Of a DNA stretch of 64,000 nucleotides, positions 52,829 through 61,457 are shown piece by piece (position 1 is the first letter of the stretch; the number at the start of each line of letters is the position of its first letter). The notes under the pieces are model-generated. The model did not search any database. It was not told the origin of the DNA and saw nothing but the letters and a program-made list of their open reading frames with translations. Position numbers and translations under genes: made by a program. The DNA comes from Denitromonas sp. (GTDB taxonomy: Bacteria > Pseudomonadota > Gammaproteobacteria > Burkholderiales > Rhodocyclaceae), in assembly GCF_034676725.1 (NCBI RefSeq), contig NZ_JAUCBR010000004.1:3004001-3068000 (forward strand), in the 5' to 3' direction.

Positions 52829-53353
52829 ATGACCGATCACGACCCGATCGACCTTGAAGATGACGTGCCCGAGGGGCCGAGCAAGACCCGCCGCAAGAAG
52901 GACTCGGACGCGCTGCAGCGCCTCGGCGCCGAGCTGGTGGCCTTGTCGGCCGAGCGGCTCAAGAAGGTGCCATTGCCCGACAACCTGCGCGATGCCGTGC
53001 GTGCGTGCCAGCGCTTCAAGATGGAAGCGCGCCGCCGTCAGCTGCAGTACATCGGCAAGCTGATGCGCAACGTCGATCCCGAACCGATCCAGGCCATGCT
53101 CGATGTGTTCAACGGCGTGTCGGCCGAGGAAATTGCCCGGCAGCATCGCATCGAGCGGCAGCGCGAGCGGCTGCTCGAAGACGAAGGCATGCTGTTCGAG
53201 CTGGCCGAGCGCCATCCCGGCGCCGACCTGCAACGCCTGCGCGTCTTGCGCCGTAATGCCCTGAAAGAGCGCGAATCGCAGAAGCCGCCGCGCGCCTACC
53301 GCGAGCTGTTCCGCATCCTGCGCGAGATCGATGACGCCACCAACAACGAGTGA
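52829..53353 (+). CDS. darP: Dual-action ribosomal maturation protein DarP (YjgA)
   Basis: 174 residues, DUF615/YjgA family: basic start (SKTRRKKDSDALQRLGAEL), LPDNLRDAVRACQRFKMEAR, RRQLQYIGKLMRNVDPEPIQ and the C-terminal LRVLRRNALKE. It binds pre-50S ribosomal particles during assembly. It shares a divergent promoter region with pmbA and is followed 11 bases later by mog. Confidence 0.93.
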   Translation: MTDHDPIDLEDDVPEGPSKTRRKKDSDALQRLGAELVALSAERLKKVPLPDNLRDAVRACQRFKMEARRRQLQYIGKLMRNVDPEPIQAMLDVFNGVSAEEIARQHRIERQRERLLEDEGMLFELAERHPGADLQRLRVLRRNALKERESQKPPRAYRELFRILREIDDATNNE

Positions 53354-53364
53354 GACCCCCTGAC

Positions 53365-53958
53365 ATGAGCACCGACATCCTTCGCATCGGACTGGTTTCC
53401 ATCAGCGATCGTGCCTCCAGTGGCGGCTACGAAGACAAGGGCGTGCCTGCGCTGCGCGAGTGGTTCGAGCGCGCACTCAGTTCCCCCTGGGAGATGGAAA
53501 CCCGCCTGATCCCCGATGACCAGCCGACCATCGAACGCACCCTGATCGAGCTGTGCGATGTCGCCGGTTGCGACCTGGTGCTGACCACCGGCGGCACCGG
53601 CCCCGCGCTGCGTGACGTCACCCCGGAGGCAACACTGGCCGTGGCGCAAAAGGTGATGCCTGGCTTCGGCGAGCAGATGCGCCAGATCAGCCTCAAGTTC
53701 GTGCCCACCGCCATCCTCTCGCGCCAGGTGGCGGTGATCCGCGGCAAGAGCCTGATCATCAACCTGCCGGGCCAGCCGAAGTCGATCAAGGAAACGCTCG
53801 AGGGCCTGAAGGATGCGGAGGGCGCGTCGCTGGTCGATGGCATTTTTGCCGCCGTGCCCTACTGCATCGACCTGATCGGCGGCCCCTATGTCGAAACGCA
53901 TGACTCGGTGATCAAGGTGTTTCGTCCCAAGTCCGCGATCCGACCGTCCGCGGCCTGA
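53365..53958 (+). CDS. mog: Molybdopterin adenylyltransferase
   Basis: 197 residues, MogA/MoaB family. Motifs are GLVSISDRASSGGYEDKG near the start, DLVLTTGGTGPALRDVTPEA near residue 75 and NLPGQPKSIKETLEGL near residue 135. It adenylates molybdopterin before molybdate insertion. The window contains users of this cofactor (MsrP, and possibly the MOSC protein). It follows darP closely and is probably co-transcribed. Confidence 0.92.
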   Translation: MSTDILRIGLVSISDRASSGGYEDKGVPALREWFERALSSPWEMETRLIPDDQPTIERTLIELCDVAGCDLVLTTGGTGPALRDVTPEATLAVAQKVMPGFGEQMRQISLKFVPTAILSRQVAVIRGKSLIINLPGQPKSIKETLEGLKDAEGASLVDGIFAAVPYCIDLIGGPYVETHDSVIKVFRPKSAIRPSAA

Positions 53959-54091
53959 TACCGTCCTGTTGCTCGACGTCCTGGGTGTGGCGGCAAGCGG
54001 CGCGGCCGTGAACGCACGTCTAGGTCAAAGGGTATAGATTTCCGCGACACTGCCGTTATGTTGACGAGCGGATAGCCACGGATTGACCGGC

Positions 54092-56005
54092 ATGTCTTTC
54101 ACTCCTCTGTTTCTGATCGGGCTGCGGGCCGCGCTGTGTGCGTTCCTGCTGCTGGCGGTCGGTGTGGCCCGGGGGGAGCGCGCGGGCCCCGGCTTTCAGG
54201 CGTTGTTCGATGCCCACGGCGCCGTCATGTTGCTGATCGACCCGGACTCCGGGCGCATCGTCGATGCCAATCCGGCCGCCTCGGCCTTTTATGGCTATTC
54301 GCGAGACGATCTGCGCGCGATGAACATCGACCAGATCAACACCTTCACCCCCGAGCAGGTCGCCGAGGAGCGCCAACTGGCCGCCCGTGCCGGGCGCAAC
54401 TATTTCATCTTCCGTCACCGCCTGGCTGACGGCAGCCTGCGCACCGTGGAGGCGCACGCCCAGCCGTTCGATTTTGGTGACCGGACATTGCTGTTTTCCA
54501 TCATCAACGACGTCACCCCCGGGCGGCTCGCCAACCAGGGCCTGTGGCACTATCAGAGCCTGCTCGAGGCGCAGGTGGACGAAAAGGTGGCGGAAGTGAA
54601 CACCGTGCGCCGCCGGGAAGAAGCGCTGCTTGCGACCGGGCTGCTGGTGCAGACGGGGGTCATCGTCCTGCTGGGGATCAACATCCGCAAGCGCAAGCGG
54701 CTCCAGCGTGAGCGCAGAGAGATGGCGCGGGCGATGGCCGATGAACGACAGCGCTTGATCGATATCCTGTGGGGTACGGGAGCCGGCACCTGGGAGTGGC
54801 AGGTGCCCAGCGGCACGCTAAGGGTGAACAGCCAGTGGGCCGGCATGGTCGGGCGGGCGCCCGAAGAGCTTGCCAGGCTCACCGAGTCGCAGCTGCGCGA
54901 ATTCATCCATCCGGACGACCTGGCACGCTTTCTCGCCACGCGCCAGCAACACCTCGATGGCGAGAGCCCGGTCTACGAATGCGAGATGCGGGTGCGCTCG
55001 GGCCGCGATGGCTGGATCTGGGTGATGGATCGCGGGCGGGTGGTGAGCCGCGATGAGGGCGGTACGCCGCTCGGCATGGCCGGTACCTGGCTTGAAATCA
55101 CCGGCAGGAAGCAGTACGAGGACAAGCTGCGTCTGGCCGCCAGCGTGTTTACCCATGCGCGCGAGGCGATCATGATCACCGCGCTCGACGGCAAGATCGT
55201 CGAAGTCAATGACGCGTTCTGCCGGATCACCGGCTACGACCGCGACGATGTGCTTGGCCACACACCGGCCGTGCTCAGCTCGGGCCGGCATGATGCGTCC
55301 TTCTATGCCGAGATGTGGCGGGCCCTGCGGGAAACCGGCCACTGGCAGGGCGAGGTCTGGAACCGGCGCAAGGACGGCGAGCTGTTTGCCGAAATGCTGA
55401 CCATCAGCGCGGTGGGTGACGAACACGGCCGTGCGCCGTATTACGTTGCGCTGTTCTCCGACATCACCGCGCAGAAGCTGCATGAGAGCAAACTGGAGCG
55501 TTATGCACACTACGACGGCCTGACCGGGCTGCCCAATCGCTTGCTGATGATGGATCGCCTGCGCCAGGCCATGGCCGTGGCCGAGCGTCGCGGTAGCCGG
55601 CTGGCCGTGGCGTATCTCGATCTGGACGGATTCAAGGCCGTCAACGATACCTACGGGCATGCCGCGGGTGACGAAGTGCTCAGCACGCTGTCCGAGCGTT
55701 TCCGGCAGGCGGTGCGTGAGGGCGACACTATTGCCCGCCTCGGTGGCGACGAGTTCGTCGCCGTGCTGGTCGATCCGGGCAGCGGCGAGATGGTGCAATC
55801 GGTGCTCCAGCGCCTGCTCGACGCGGCCGTCCGGGCGGTGGTGTGGAACGGCCACCATCTCAAGGTGTCGGCGAGCATCGGGCTCGTCTTCTACCCCCTG
55901 GGCGGCCAGACCGATGCCGAGACGCTGATCCAGCGGGCCGACAACGCGATGTACCAGGCCAAGCAGTCGGGCAAGAACCGCTTCTACCTGGCCGAGTCGG
56001 CCTGA
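54092..56005 (+). CDS. Membrane PAS-PAS-PAS-GGDEF diguanylate cyclase
   Basis: 637 residues. An N-terminal hydrophobic segment (residues 5-24) is followed by a PAS domain that starts at AHGAVMLLIDPDSGRIVDAN, a membrane segment near residue 185 (LVQTGVIVLLGINI), two more PAS domains (WGTGAGTWEWQVPSGTLRVN; IMITALDGKIVEVNDAFCRI) and a GGDEF domain with IARLGGDEFVAVL. No EAL domain is present. It should make cyclic di-GMP in response to a periplasmic and a cytoplasmic signal. The first PAS domain appears to lie outside the membrane, which is somewhat unusual. Single gene. Confidence 0.88.
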   Translation: MSFTPLFLIGLRAALCAFLLLAVGVARGERAGPGFQALFDAHGAVMLLIDPDSGRIVDANPAASAFYGYSRDDLRAMNIDQINTFTPEQVAEERQLAARAGRNYFIFRHRLADGSLRTVEAHAQPFDFGDRTLLFSIINDVTPGRLANQGLWHYQSLLEAQVDEKVAEVNTVRRREEALLATGLLVQTGVIVLLGINIRKRKRLQRERREMARAMADERQRLIDILWGTGAGTWEWQVPSGTLRVNSQWAGMVGRAPEELARLTESQLREFIHPDDLARFLATRQQHLDGESPVYECEMRVRSGRDGWIWVMDRGRVVSRDEGGTPLGMAGTWLEITGRKQYEDKLRLAASVFTHAREAIMITALDGKIVEVNDAFCRITGYDRDDVLGHTPAVLSSGRHDASFYAEMWRALRETGHWQGEVWNRRKDGELFAEMLTISAVGDEHGRAPYYVALFSDITAQKLHESKLERYAHYDGLTGLPNRLLMMDRLRQAMAVAERRGSRLAVAYLDLDGFKAVNDTYGHAAGDEVLSTLSERFRQAVREGDTIARLGGDEFVAVLVDPGSGEMVQSVLQRLLDAAVRAVVWNGHHLKVSASIGLVFYPLGGQTDAETLIQRADNAMYQAKQSGKNRFYLAESA

Positions 56006-56012
56006 GCGCGCG

Positions 56013-56708
56013 TTACCGGGGCAGGATCGGGATGATGCGCCCGCGGCCGTTGGCCGGCGGCGCACTGCGCTGGCGCTGGCGCTCCTGCTCGCGCCACCAG
56101 GCGCGCAGACCGAGCAGCACGGCCAGGATCAGCGCGTAGATCAGCGGCTCGAACACATCCGCCTTGACCAGCCACCAGTAGTGCACCACGCCGAGAATGG
56201 CGATGCCATAGACCGAGCGGTGCAGCGCCTGCCAGCGCCGGCCGCCGAGGCGGCGGACCATGGCGTTGGTGCTGGTCACCGCCAGCGGCACCAGCAGCAC
56301 GAAGGCGGCGAAACCCACGGTGATGTACGGGCGCTTGAGCACGTCGAGCACCACGGCACGCCAGTCGAAGAACTGGTCGAGCACGATGTAGGTGCCAAAG
56401 TGCAGCACGGCGTAGAAAAAGGTGAACAGGCCGAGCATCCGCCGCAGCCGGATCAGCCAGTGCCAGCCGGTGAGCTTGCGCAAGGGGGTGACGGCCAGCG
56501 TGATCAGCAAGAAGCGCAGCGTCCAGTCGCCGGTGGCGTGGGTGATGGCCTCGATCGGGTTGGCGCCGAGCGCGTCCTGGAAAAAAGCCAGTAGCAGCAT
56601 GCCGGCCGGAATCAGGGCGAGGATGAACAACAGCACTTTCAGCGCGCTGACCTGGCGGGCCGAGAGGGCTTTGATCGAAGGCGAACGGGGGGCTGGGGTA
56701 GCAGTCAT
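56013..56708 (-). CDS. msrQ: MsrQ haem-binding membrane subunit (YedZ)
   Basis: 231 residues, six membrane segments, ferric-reductase-like family. Haem-binding His candidates are in FYAVLHFGTYIVLD and WQALHRSVYGIAILGVVHYW. It passes quinone-derived electrons to MsrP to repair oxidised methionine in periplasmic proteins. It is 9 bases downstream of msrP. Confidence 0.92.
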   Translation of the reverse strand: MTATPAPRSPSIKALSARQVSALKVLLFILALIPAGMLLLAFFQDALGANPIEAITHATGDWTLRFLLITLAVTPLRKLTGWHWLIRLRRMLGLFTFFYAVLHFGTYIVLDQFFDWRAVVLDVLKRPYITVGFAAFVLLVPLAVTSTNAMVRRLGGRRWQALHRSVYGIAILGVVHYWWLVKADVFEPLIYALILAVLLGLRAWWREQERQRQRSAPPANGRGRIIPILPR

Positions 56709-56717
56709 GAGTCGTGG

Positions 56718-57656
56718 TCAGTAATGCTTGCGCAGGTCCATGCCGGCGTAGAGTGAGGCGACCTGGTCGGCGTAGCCGTTGAAGGGCAGGGTCTTGCGCT
56801 TGAGGAAGTCGCCGATGCGGCGCTCCTTGGCCTGGCTCCAGCGCGGGTGGTCCACATCCGGGTTGACGTTGGAATAGAAACCATATTCCGACGGCCCGGC
56901 ATCGTTCCAGGAGGTGTTGGGTTGCTTGTCGGTGAGGCGGAGGGTGACGATCGACTTGGCGCTCTTGAAACCGTACTTCCAGGGCACCACCAGGCGCACC
57001 GGGGCGCCGTTCTGGTTGGGCAGCACCTCGCCGTACAGGCCGACCGCCATCAGGGTCAGCGGGTGCATGGCCTCGTCCAGGCGCAGGCCTTCGCGATACG
57101 GCCAGTCGAGCACCGGGCGGGTGCTCATCACCTTGGGATCGTAGTGCGACACGAATTCGACATACTTCGCGCTGCCCAGCGGCTCCACCGCCTTGAGCAG
57201 CGCCGCCAGCGGAAAGCCCACCCAGGGCACCACCATCGACCAGGCCTCGACGCAGCGCAGGCGATAGATACGCTCTTCGAGCGGCGCCAGCTTGTAGAGC
57301 TGGTCCAGGTCGAAGGTGCGCGGCTTGCCCACCAGGCCTTCGACCTTGATCGTCCATGGCTCGGTCTTCATGCGCGAGGCGTACTGCACCGGGTCGCCCT
57401 TGTCGGTGCCGAATTCGTAGAAATTGTTGTAGCTGACGATGTCTTTGCGCGGGGTGAGCGGCTCGCTGGCGCTGAACGGGCTCTTGACCAGCGGCCCGAG
57501 ATCGCGCGCCTGGGCGGCCAGCAGTTCTGCCGGGCCGCCCAGCGCAAGGGCTGCGGCGCTGGCGCCGGTGAGGCGCAGAAAGCGGCGGCGGTCGGCGTAC
57601 AGCGCAGGCGGGGTGATCTCCGAGGGGCGGATGTCGGGGGCGGATTTGATCAGCAT
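56718..57656 (-). CDS. msrP: MsrP periplasmic methionine sulfoxide reductase (YedY)
   Basis: 312 residues with a Tat signal (ADRRRFLRLTGASAAALA). The molybdopterin-ligating Cys is in RLRCVEAWSMVVPWVGFPL near residue 135 and the end reads VASLYAGMDLRKHY. It reduces methionine sulfoxide in exported proteins, for example after hypochlorite or reactive chlorine stress. It is followed by msrQ and preceded by an anti-sigma/ECF sigma pair on the same strand. Confidence 0.94.
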   Translation of the reverse strand: MLIKSAPDIRPSEITPPALYADRRRFLRLTGASAAALALGGPAELLAAQARDLGPLVKSPFSASEPLTPRKDIVSYNNFYEFGTDKGDPVQYASRMKTEPWTIKVEGLVGKPRTFDLDQLYKLAPLEERIYRLRCVEAWSMVVPWVGFPLAALLKAVEPLGSAKYVEFVSHYDPKVMSTRPVLDWPYREGLRLDEAMHPLTLMAVGLYGEVLPNQNGAPVRLVVPWKYGFKSAKSIVTLRLTDKQPNTSWNDAGPSEYGFYSNVNPDVDHPRWSQAKERRIGDFLKRKTLPFNGYADQVASLYAGMDLRKHY

Positions 57657-57742
57657 GGCGAACTCTTTGTTGGGCGTGACAGGGCATCAGACCGGCCGGG
57701 GCCGGCGATGCTTACAGTCAGATGCGAAATGCGTCGCGAGGT

Positions 57743-58507
57743 TCAGGGGTTGAGGGCGCGATACACCGCGGTGGCCACCGTCAGCAAGCGTTCGCGCGGT
57801 ACGGTGCCGGACAGCGCATAGCCGGTGCCGGCATCCACCCAGTAGAACACATTGACCCCGCCGTGCTCGGCGAAGCGGAAGGCCGTGGCGCCATCGGTGG
57901 TGTCGGCGCCCACGAACAGCGTCAGCCGCTCGCCGCTCGCCGCTTCATACATCAGCAGCGCGCCGGGGCCGGACTGCGCCGACAGCAGCCGCCCGCCAAC
58001 GAGCTGGTAGCCCAGCGGCTCGAGCGCCGGCGCCACCAACGGATGGCCGAGGCGCTTGGACAGCCAGCCGAGCAGGTGCTCGCGCTGGTCGGCGCCGACC
58101 TCCACCGGGTGGCGCACTTCCGGGGCATACACCGCATGGGCAATGGCCGCCTCGCGCGCCAGCGGCACGGCGGTGATCACTGGCGGGGCGGCCGTGTTGC
58201 GCCCGGCCACGAAGCCGGCGATCGCACCAATGCACAGCCAGCCGATGGCCGCGGCCATGCCCCAGCGTGCCCACGGCGAGGCCGATCGGCCGCGGGCGGC
58301 GGCGAGCAGGTGTGCGGGCAGCGGGCGGTCGAGCACCGGGTCGTAGTGGTGGTGCAGCGCCTCGCCTTGCGCCCGCCATTGCGCCACCTGCGCCGCGGCC
58401 TCGGGGTGGGCCGCCAGCCAGTGCGCCACCTCGGCGCGTTCGGGCGCGGCGAGCTGGTCGTCGGCAAAGGCGTGGAGCAGGGCGTCGTCGGGTTGCTTCA
58501 TCATCAT
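57743..58507 (-). CDS. Transmembrane anti-sigma factor
   Basis: About 254 residues. The N-terminal cytoplasmic part has the anti-sigma look (LLHAFADDQLAAPERAEVAHWLAAHPE) but no clear HxxxCxxC zinc motif. One membrane segment (WGMAAAIGWLCIGAIAGFVAG) near residue 83 is followed by a periplasmic domain of about 150 residues. It overlaps the stop of the ECF sigma gene by ATGA and should hold that sigma factor inactive until an envelope signal arrives. It differs from the multi-span NrsF type known to control msrPQ in Azospira. Confidence 0.8.
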   Translation of the reverse strand: MMMKQPDDALLHAFADDQLAAPERAEVAHWLAAHPEAAAQVAQWRAQGEALHHHYDPVLDRPLPAHLLAAARGRSASPWARWGMAAAIGWLCIGAIAGFVAGRNTAAPPVITAVPLAREAAIAHAVYAPEVRHPVEVGADQREHLLGWLSKRLGHPLVAPALEPLGYQLVGGRLLSAQSGPGALLMYEAASGERLTLFVGADTTDGATAFRFAEHGGVNVFYWVDAGTGYALSGTVPRERLLTVATAVYRALNP

Positions 58508-59004
58508 TTCACCCGCGTCAGGGCCGGTCGTGCCGGGGCGGCATCGAGTTGCGCCTTGAGGGCGGCGCGGGCGCGCGACAGCCGCGACATGACGGTGCCG
58601 ATGGGGACGTCCAGCACACTGGCGATCTCCTCATAGCGCAGGTTTTCCAGGCCGACCAGCAGCAGGATCTCGCGGTGATCGGCCGACAAGGCCTGCATGG
58701 CACGGTCCAGGTCGCGCAGGCCGAGCCCGTCGCCGTTGGTGTCACGACTGGCCAGATCGAGCATGTCGGCCTCGCTGGCGCCGCGCAGCGCGTCATTGCG
58801 GCGCACCTGATTGACGAAGACGTTGTGCATCAGGGTGAGCAACCAGGCGCGCAGGTTGCCGCCCTGCCAGTGGCCGGCCTTGCGCAGCGCCCGCTCGAGG
58901 GTGTCCTGTACCAGGTCGTCGGCACGCGCCATGTCGCCCAGCAGGGCGCGGCCGTAGCGGCGCAGGCGGGGCAGTTCGGCGACGAGGGCGTCGGTGTCGA
59001 TCAT
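58504..59004 (-). CDS. ECF-type RNA polymerase sigma factor
   Basis: 166 residues with sigma-70 region 2 (LGDMARADDLVQDTLERALR and WLLTLMHNVFVNQVRR) and region 4 (LSADHREILLLVGLENLRYE, then EIASVLDVPIGTVMSRLSRA). It is coupled to the anti-sigma gene and placed upstream of msrPQ, so control of periplasmic methionine repair is likely. Confidence 0.9.
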   Translation of the reverse strand: MIDTDALVAELPRLRRYGRALLGDMARADDLVQDTLERALRKAGHWQGGNLRAWLLTLMHNVFVNQVRRNDALRGASEADMLDLASRDTNGDGLGLRDLDRAMQALSADHREILLLVGLENLRYEEIASVLDVPIGTVMSRLSRARAALKAQLDAAPARPALTRVK

Positions 59005-59193
59005 CGGGGGCGGAGCGCGCGTCGGGTTCGTGGGGAGTGAACAGGGCCGGTCAGTGGATTATTCCGCCGCCCGTGCATGGCGTGGCAATCGCGTACCGAA
59101 GTGTCGCCAACCGCGCCGCATTGCAGCAATCGTCCGGCGATTGGGCTACACTCAAGGGCTAAATTTCAATTGCAAAGCCATACGGAAGCCATC

Positions 59194-60273
59194 ATGCCTG
59201 CGTCAATCCTGCTTCATATCGACGATGTCCGCATCAAGGAAATCAAGGAACTGGTGCCGCCCTCCCATGTTCTGCGCGAATTTCCGGCCACCGAGCGCGC
59301 GGCAGCGACGTCCTATGAAGCGCGTCAGGCCCTGCACCGCATCCTCTACGGCGCCGACGACCGCCTGCTGGTGATCATCGGCCCCTGTTCCATCCATGAC
59401 TACGAAGCGGCGATGGAATACGCCCGCCTGCTCAAGGAAGAGGCCGACCGCCTCAAGGACGACCTGCTCATCGTCATGCGCGTGTACTTCGAAAAGCCGC
59501 GCACCACCGTGGGCTGGAAAGGGCTGATCAACGACCCGTACCTCGACAACAGCTTCAAGATCAACGAAGGCGTGCGCCTCGCGCGCAAGCTGCTGTGGGA
59601 CATCAACGAACTCGGCCTGCCCTGCGGCACCGAGTTCCTCGACATGATCACCCCGCAGTACATCGGCGACCTCATCAGCTGGGGCGCCATCGGCGCGCGC
59701 ACCACCGAGAGCCAGGTGCACCGTGAGCTGGCCTCGGGGCTGTCCTGCCCGGTGGGCTTCAAGAACGGCACCGACGGCAACATCAAGATCGCCGTCGACG
59801 CCATCAAGGCCGCGCAATCGCCGCACCATTTCCTGTCGGTGACCAAGGCCGGGCACTCGGCCATCGTGTCCACCCGCGGCAACGAGGACTGCCACGTCAT
59901 CCTGCGCGGCGGCAAGAACACCAACTACGACGCGGCCAGCGTCGATGCCGCCTGCAAGGAGCTGGCCGCCAGCTCGGTGCCGGCGCGGGTGATGATCGAC
60001 TTCTCCCACGCCAACAGCCGCAAGCAGCACCAGCTGCAGATCGAAGTGGCCGAAGACGTGGCCGGCCAGATGGCCGCCGGCGACGACCGCATCATCGGGG
60101 TGATGGTCGAGTCGCACCTCAAGGATGGCCGGCAAGACCTCAAGCCCGGTGTCGAGCTGGAGTACGGCAAGAGCATCACCGATGCCTGCATCGGCTGGGA
60201 AGACAGCGTGCGGGTGCTCAACCTGCTGGCCGAAGCGGTTCGCAACCGCCGCGTGCAGCGCGCCAGCGCCTGA
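59194..60273 (+). CDS. aroG: 3-Deoxy-7-phosphoheptulonate (DAHP) synthase, class I
   Basis: 359 residues, AroF/G/H family. It condenses PEP and erythrose 4-phosphate as the first step of aromatic amino acid synthesis. Motifs are IIGPCSIHDYEAAMEYARLL, FEKPRTTVGWKGLINDPYLD, LPCGTEFLDMITPQYIGDLI and the metal-binding FSHANSRKQH. The start is the ATG at 59194. Which aromatic amino acid inhibits it cannot be read by eye. A terminator follows. Confidence 0.95.
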   Translation: MPASILLHIDDVRIKEIKELVPPSHVLREFPATERAAATSYEARQALHRILYGADDRLLVIIGPCSIHDYEAAMEYARLLKEEADRLKDDLLIVMRVYFEKPRTTVGWKGLINDPYLDNSFKINEGVRLARKLLWDINELGLPCGTEFLDMITPQYIGDLISWGAIGARTTESQVHRELASGLSCPVGFKNGTDGNIKIAVDAIKAAQSPHHFLSVTKAGHSAIVSTRGNEDCHVILRGGKNTNYDAASVDAACKELAASSVPARVMIDFSHANSRKQHQLQIEVAEDVAGQMAAGDDRIIGVMVESHLKDGRQDLKPGVELEYGKSITDACIGWEDSVRVLNLLAEAVRNRRVQRASA

Positions 60274-60294
60274 GCGGCATAGCCGTCCGCCACC

Positions 60295-60318
60295 AAGCCC
60301 GCCGCGTGCGGGCTTTTT
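60295..60318 (+). terminator. Rho-independent terminator after aroG
   Basis: AAGCCCGC (60295-60302), loop CGCGT, GCGGGCTT (60308-60315) and further Ts. Confidence 0.9.
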
Positions 60319-60471
60319 CATGGGGCGATGGGCGGAGCATCCCCTGCAGGGGGTAACTTGATTTAATCCCCGGGAGGGGATACGTCCTCAATATCCCCGG
60401 GCGGGTGTGGCGCATGGCCTCGGCATGCCCGCGCCGCGCCGCCACTGGCGGCGGGCCGGGCGATGGCCCGC

Positions 60472-60760
60472 CTACTTGTGCGCGATCGCCTTCTTGGTGA
60501 ACAGGTAGTCCTTCATTTCCTTCGAAAAGGTCGGGTCCTTGCGCCGGATCCACTCCAGCACCATCGCCGCGTGCTCCTTCTCCTCGTCGCGGTTGTGCGC
60601 CAGGATGGCCTTCAGTTCCTTGTCCTTGCAGGCGTTCGACCCGTTGGTTGTACCAGTCGACAGCCTCGAGTTCTTCCATCAGCGAGACGATGGCCCGGTG
60701 CATGTCGCGGGTTTCGTCGGACAGCTCTTCAATCGGTTCGTGATAGCCAACACTCGACAT
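60472..60760 (-). pseudogene. Encapsulated ferritin-like protein (EncFtn), frameshifted in this sequence
   Basis: Joining two frames gives about 95 residues that match the EncFtn family: HEPIEELSDETRDMHRAIVS, LMEELEAVDWYNQRV, then after the frame change ELKAILAHNRDEEKEHAAMV and LEWIRRKDPTFSKEMKDYLF. Ferroxidase ligands are the Glu residues of MEEL and the ExxH of EEKEH. EncFtn is an annular ferritin usually loaded into encapsulin shells. The shell-targeting tail normally found at the C-terminus is missing (it ends KKAIAHK) and no encapsulin gene is in the window. The length is 3n+1; one extra base at 60633-60643, in the same context as in norR, explains the break. AAGGAGA precedes the ATG. 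Confidence 0.75.
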
Positions 60761-60847
60761 CGTGGTCTCCTTTCCGGTGGATAGGTGCGCGCCCCAGTGT
60801 GCCAGTCGGGGCGTTATCGGGAAAGATCTTGGTCGCGGGGCCCAGTG

Positions 60848-61237
60848 TCAGGTGCGCAGCCACGCCTGAACGTTGAAGCCCAGATCGAAAGCGGCCAGCA
60901 GCAGGAGCCGCCCGACGATCAAGGGCTGCGTGCGGTTGGCGGTGTCGATCAGCACGTCGGTGGTGATCGGCGAAATGCCCTCGATCGATACGGTGATGTT
61001 CTGGAGCATCTGCAGCGTCGCCGTGCCGGCGACCGTCGATACGGTGACCGATGTTGCGCGCGCCAGCGAGAGGCCGGCGGTCGTGGCGTCGAGGGCGTTG
61101 ATCTGCAGGTAGTCCGCGCCGGTATCGACCAGGCATTTCAGGGTGGGGTTGCCCGGTGTGGCCGGGTTCAGCACCACGTCCGCCCACGGCCGGTTGCCGG
61201 CATAGGGCACGCTGGCTGCGTAGGTGACGGTGGTCAT
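60848..61237 (-). CDS. Retropepsin-like aspartic protease domain protein
   Basis: 129 residues. The active-site-like motif CLVDTGADYLQIN near residue 36 has the D-T-G-A signature of retropepsin (clan AA) domains, and the hydrophobic glycine motif QPLIVGRLLLLAAFDLGF near the end corresponds to the usual ILGRxxL segment. A single such domain would work as a dimer. No signal peptide or membrane segment, so it is cytoplasmic. It overlaps the upstream small gene by ATGA. Substrate unknown. Confidence 0.7.
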   Translation of the reverse strand: MTTVTYAASVPYAGNRPWADVVLNPATPGNPTLKCLVDTGADYLQINALDATTAGLSLARATSVTVSTVAGTATLQMLQNITVSIEGISPITTDVLIDTANRTQPLIVGRLLLLAAFDLGFNVQAWLRT

Positions 61238-61431
61238 TGCAGGATGCCGTCGGGCACGAAGAATAGCGTGACGTCGGCCAAGGGAATGCCTCGGCGCTGC
61301 AGATAGGCATACACCAGACCGAGGTCGGTCGCCTCGGACACGATGCCCTGTGCCGTCGCCGCAATCCACAACCCCGGGCGCAGCGCCGGCAGGTTGGCGT
61401 CGATCCATTGCGAGCCGGGGTGTACCGACAT
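61234..61431 (-). CDS. Small protein of unknown function, retropepsin partner (DUF5678-like)
   Basis: 65 residues from the ATG at 61431 with GGAGA seven bases upstream. The pattern WIAATAQGIVSEATDLGLVY, then a charged helix and a final strand VTLFFVPDGILQ, resembles short proteins of the DUF5678 type that I recall beside clan AA protease genes. Assignment is tentative. It is translationally coupled to the retropepsin-like gene. Confidence 0.6.
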   Translation of the reverse strand: MSVHPGSQWIDANLPALRPGLWIAATAQGIVSEATDLGLVYAYLQRRGIPLADVTLFFVPDGILQ

Positions 61432-61457
61432 GCCGATGTCTCCTGATGATGGTGGCG

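Noticed and set aside
57657..57742. A methionine-rich scavenger peptide gene (MrpX-like) between the anti-sigma gene and msrP
   Set aside because: The gap is 86 bases and holds no Met-rich frame.
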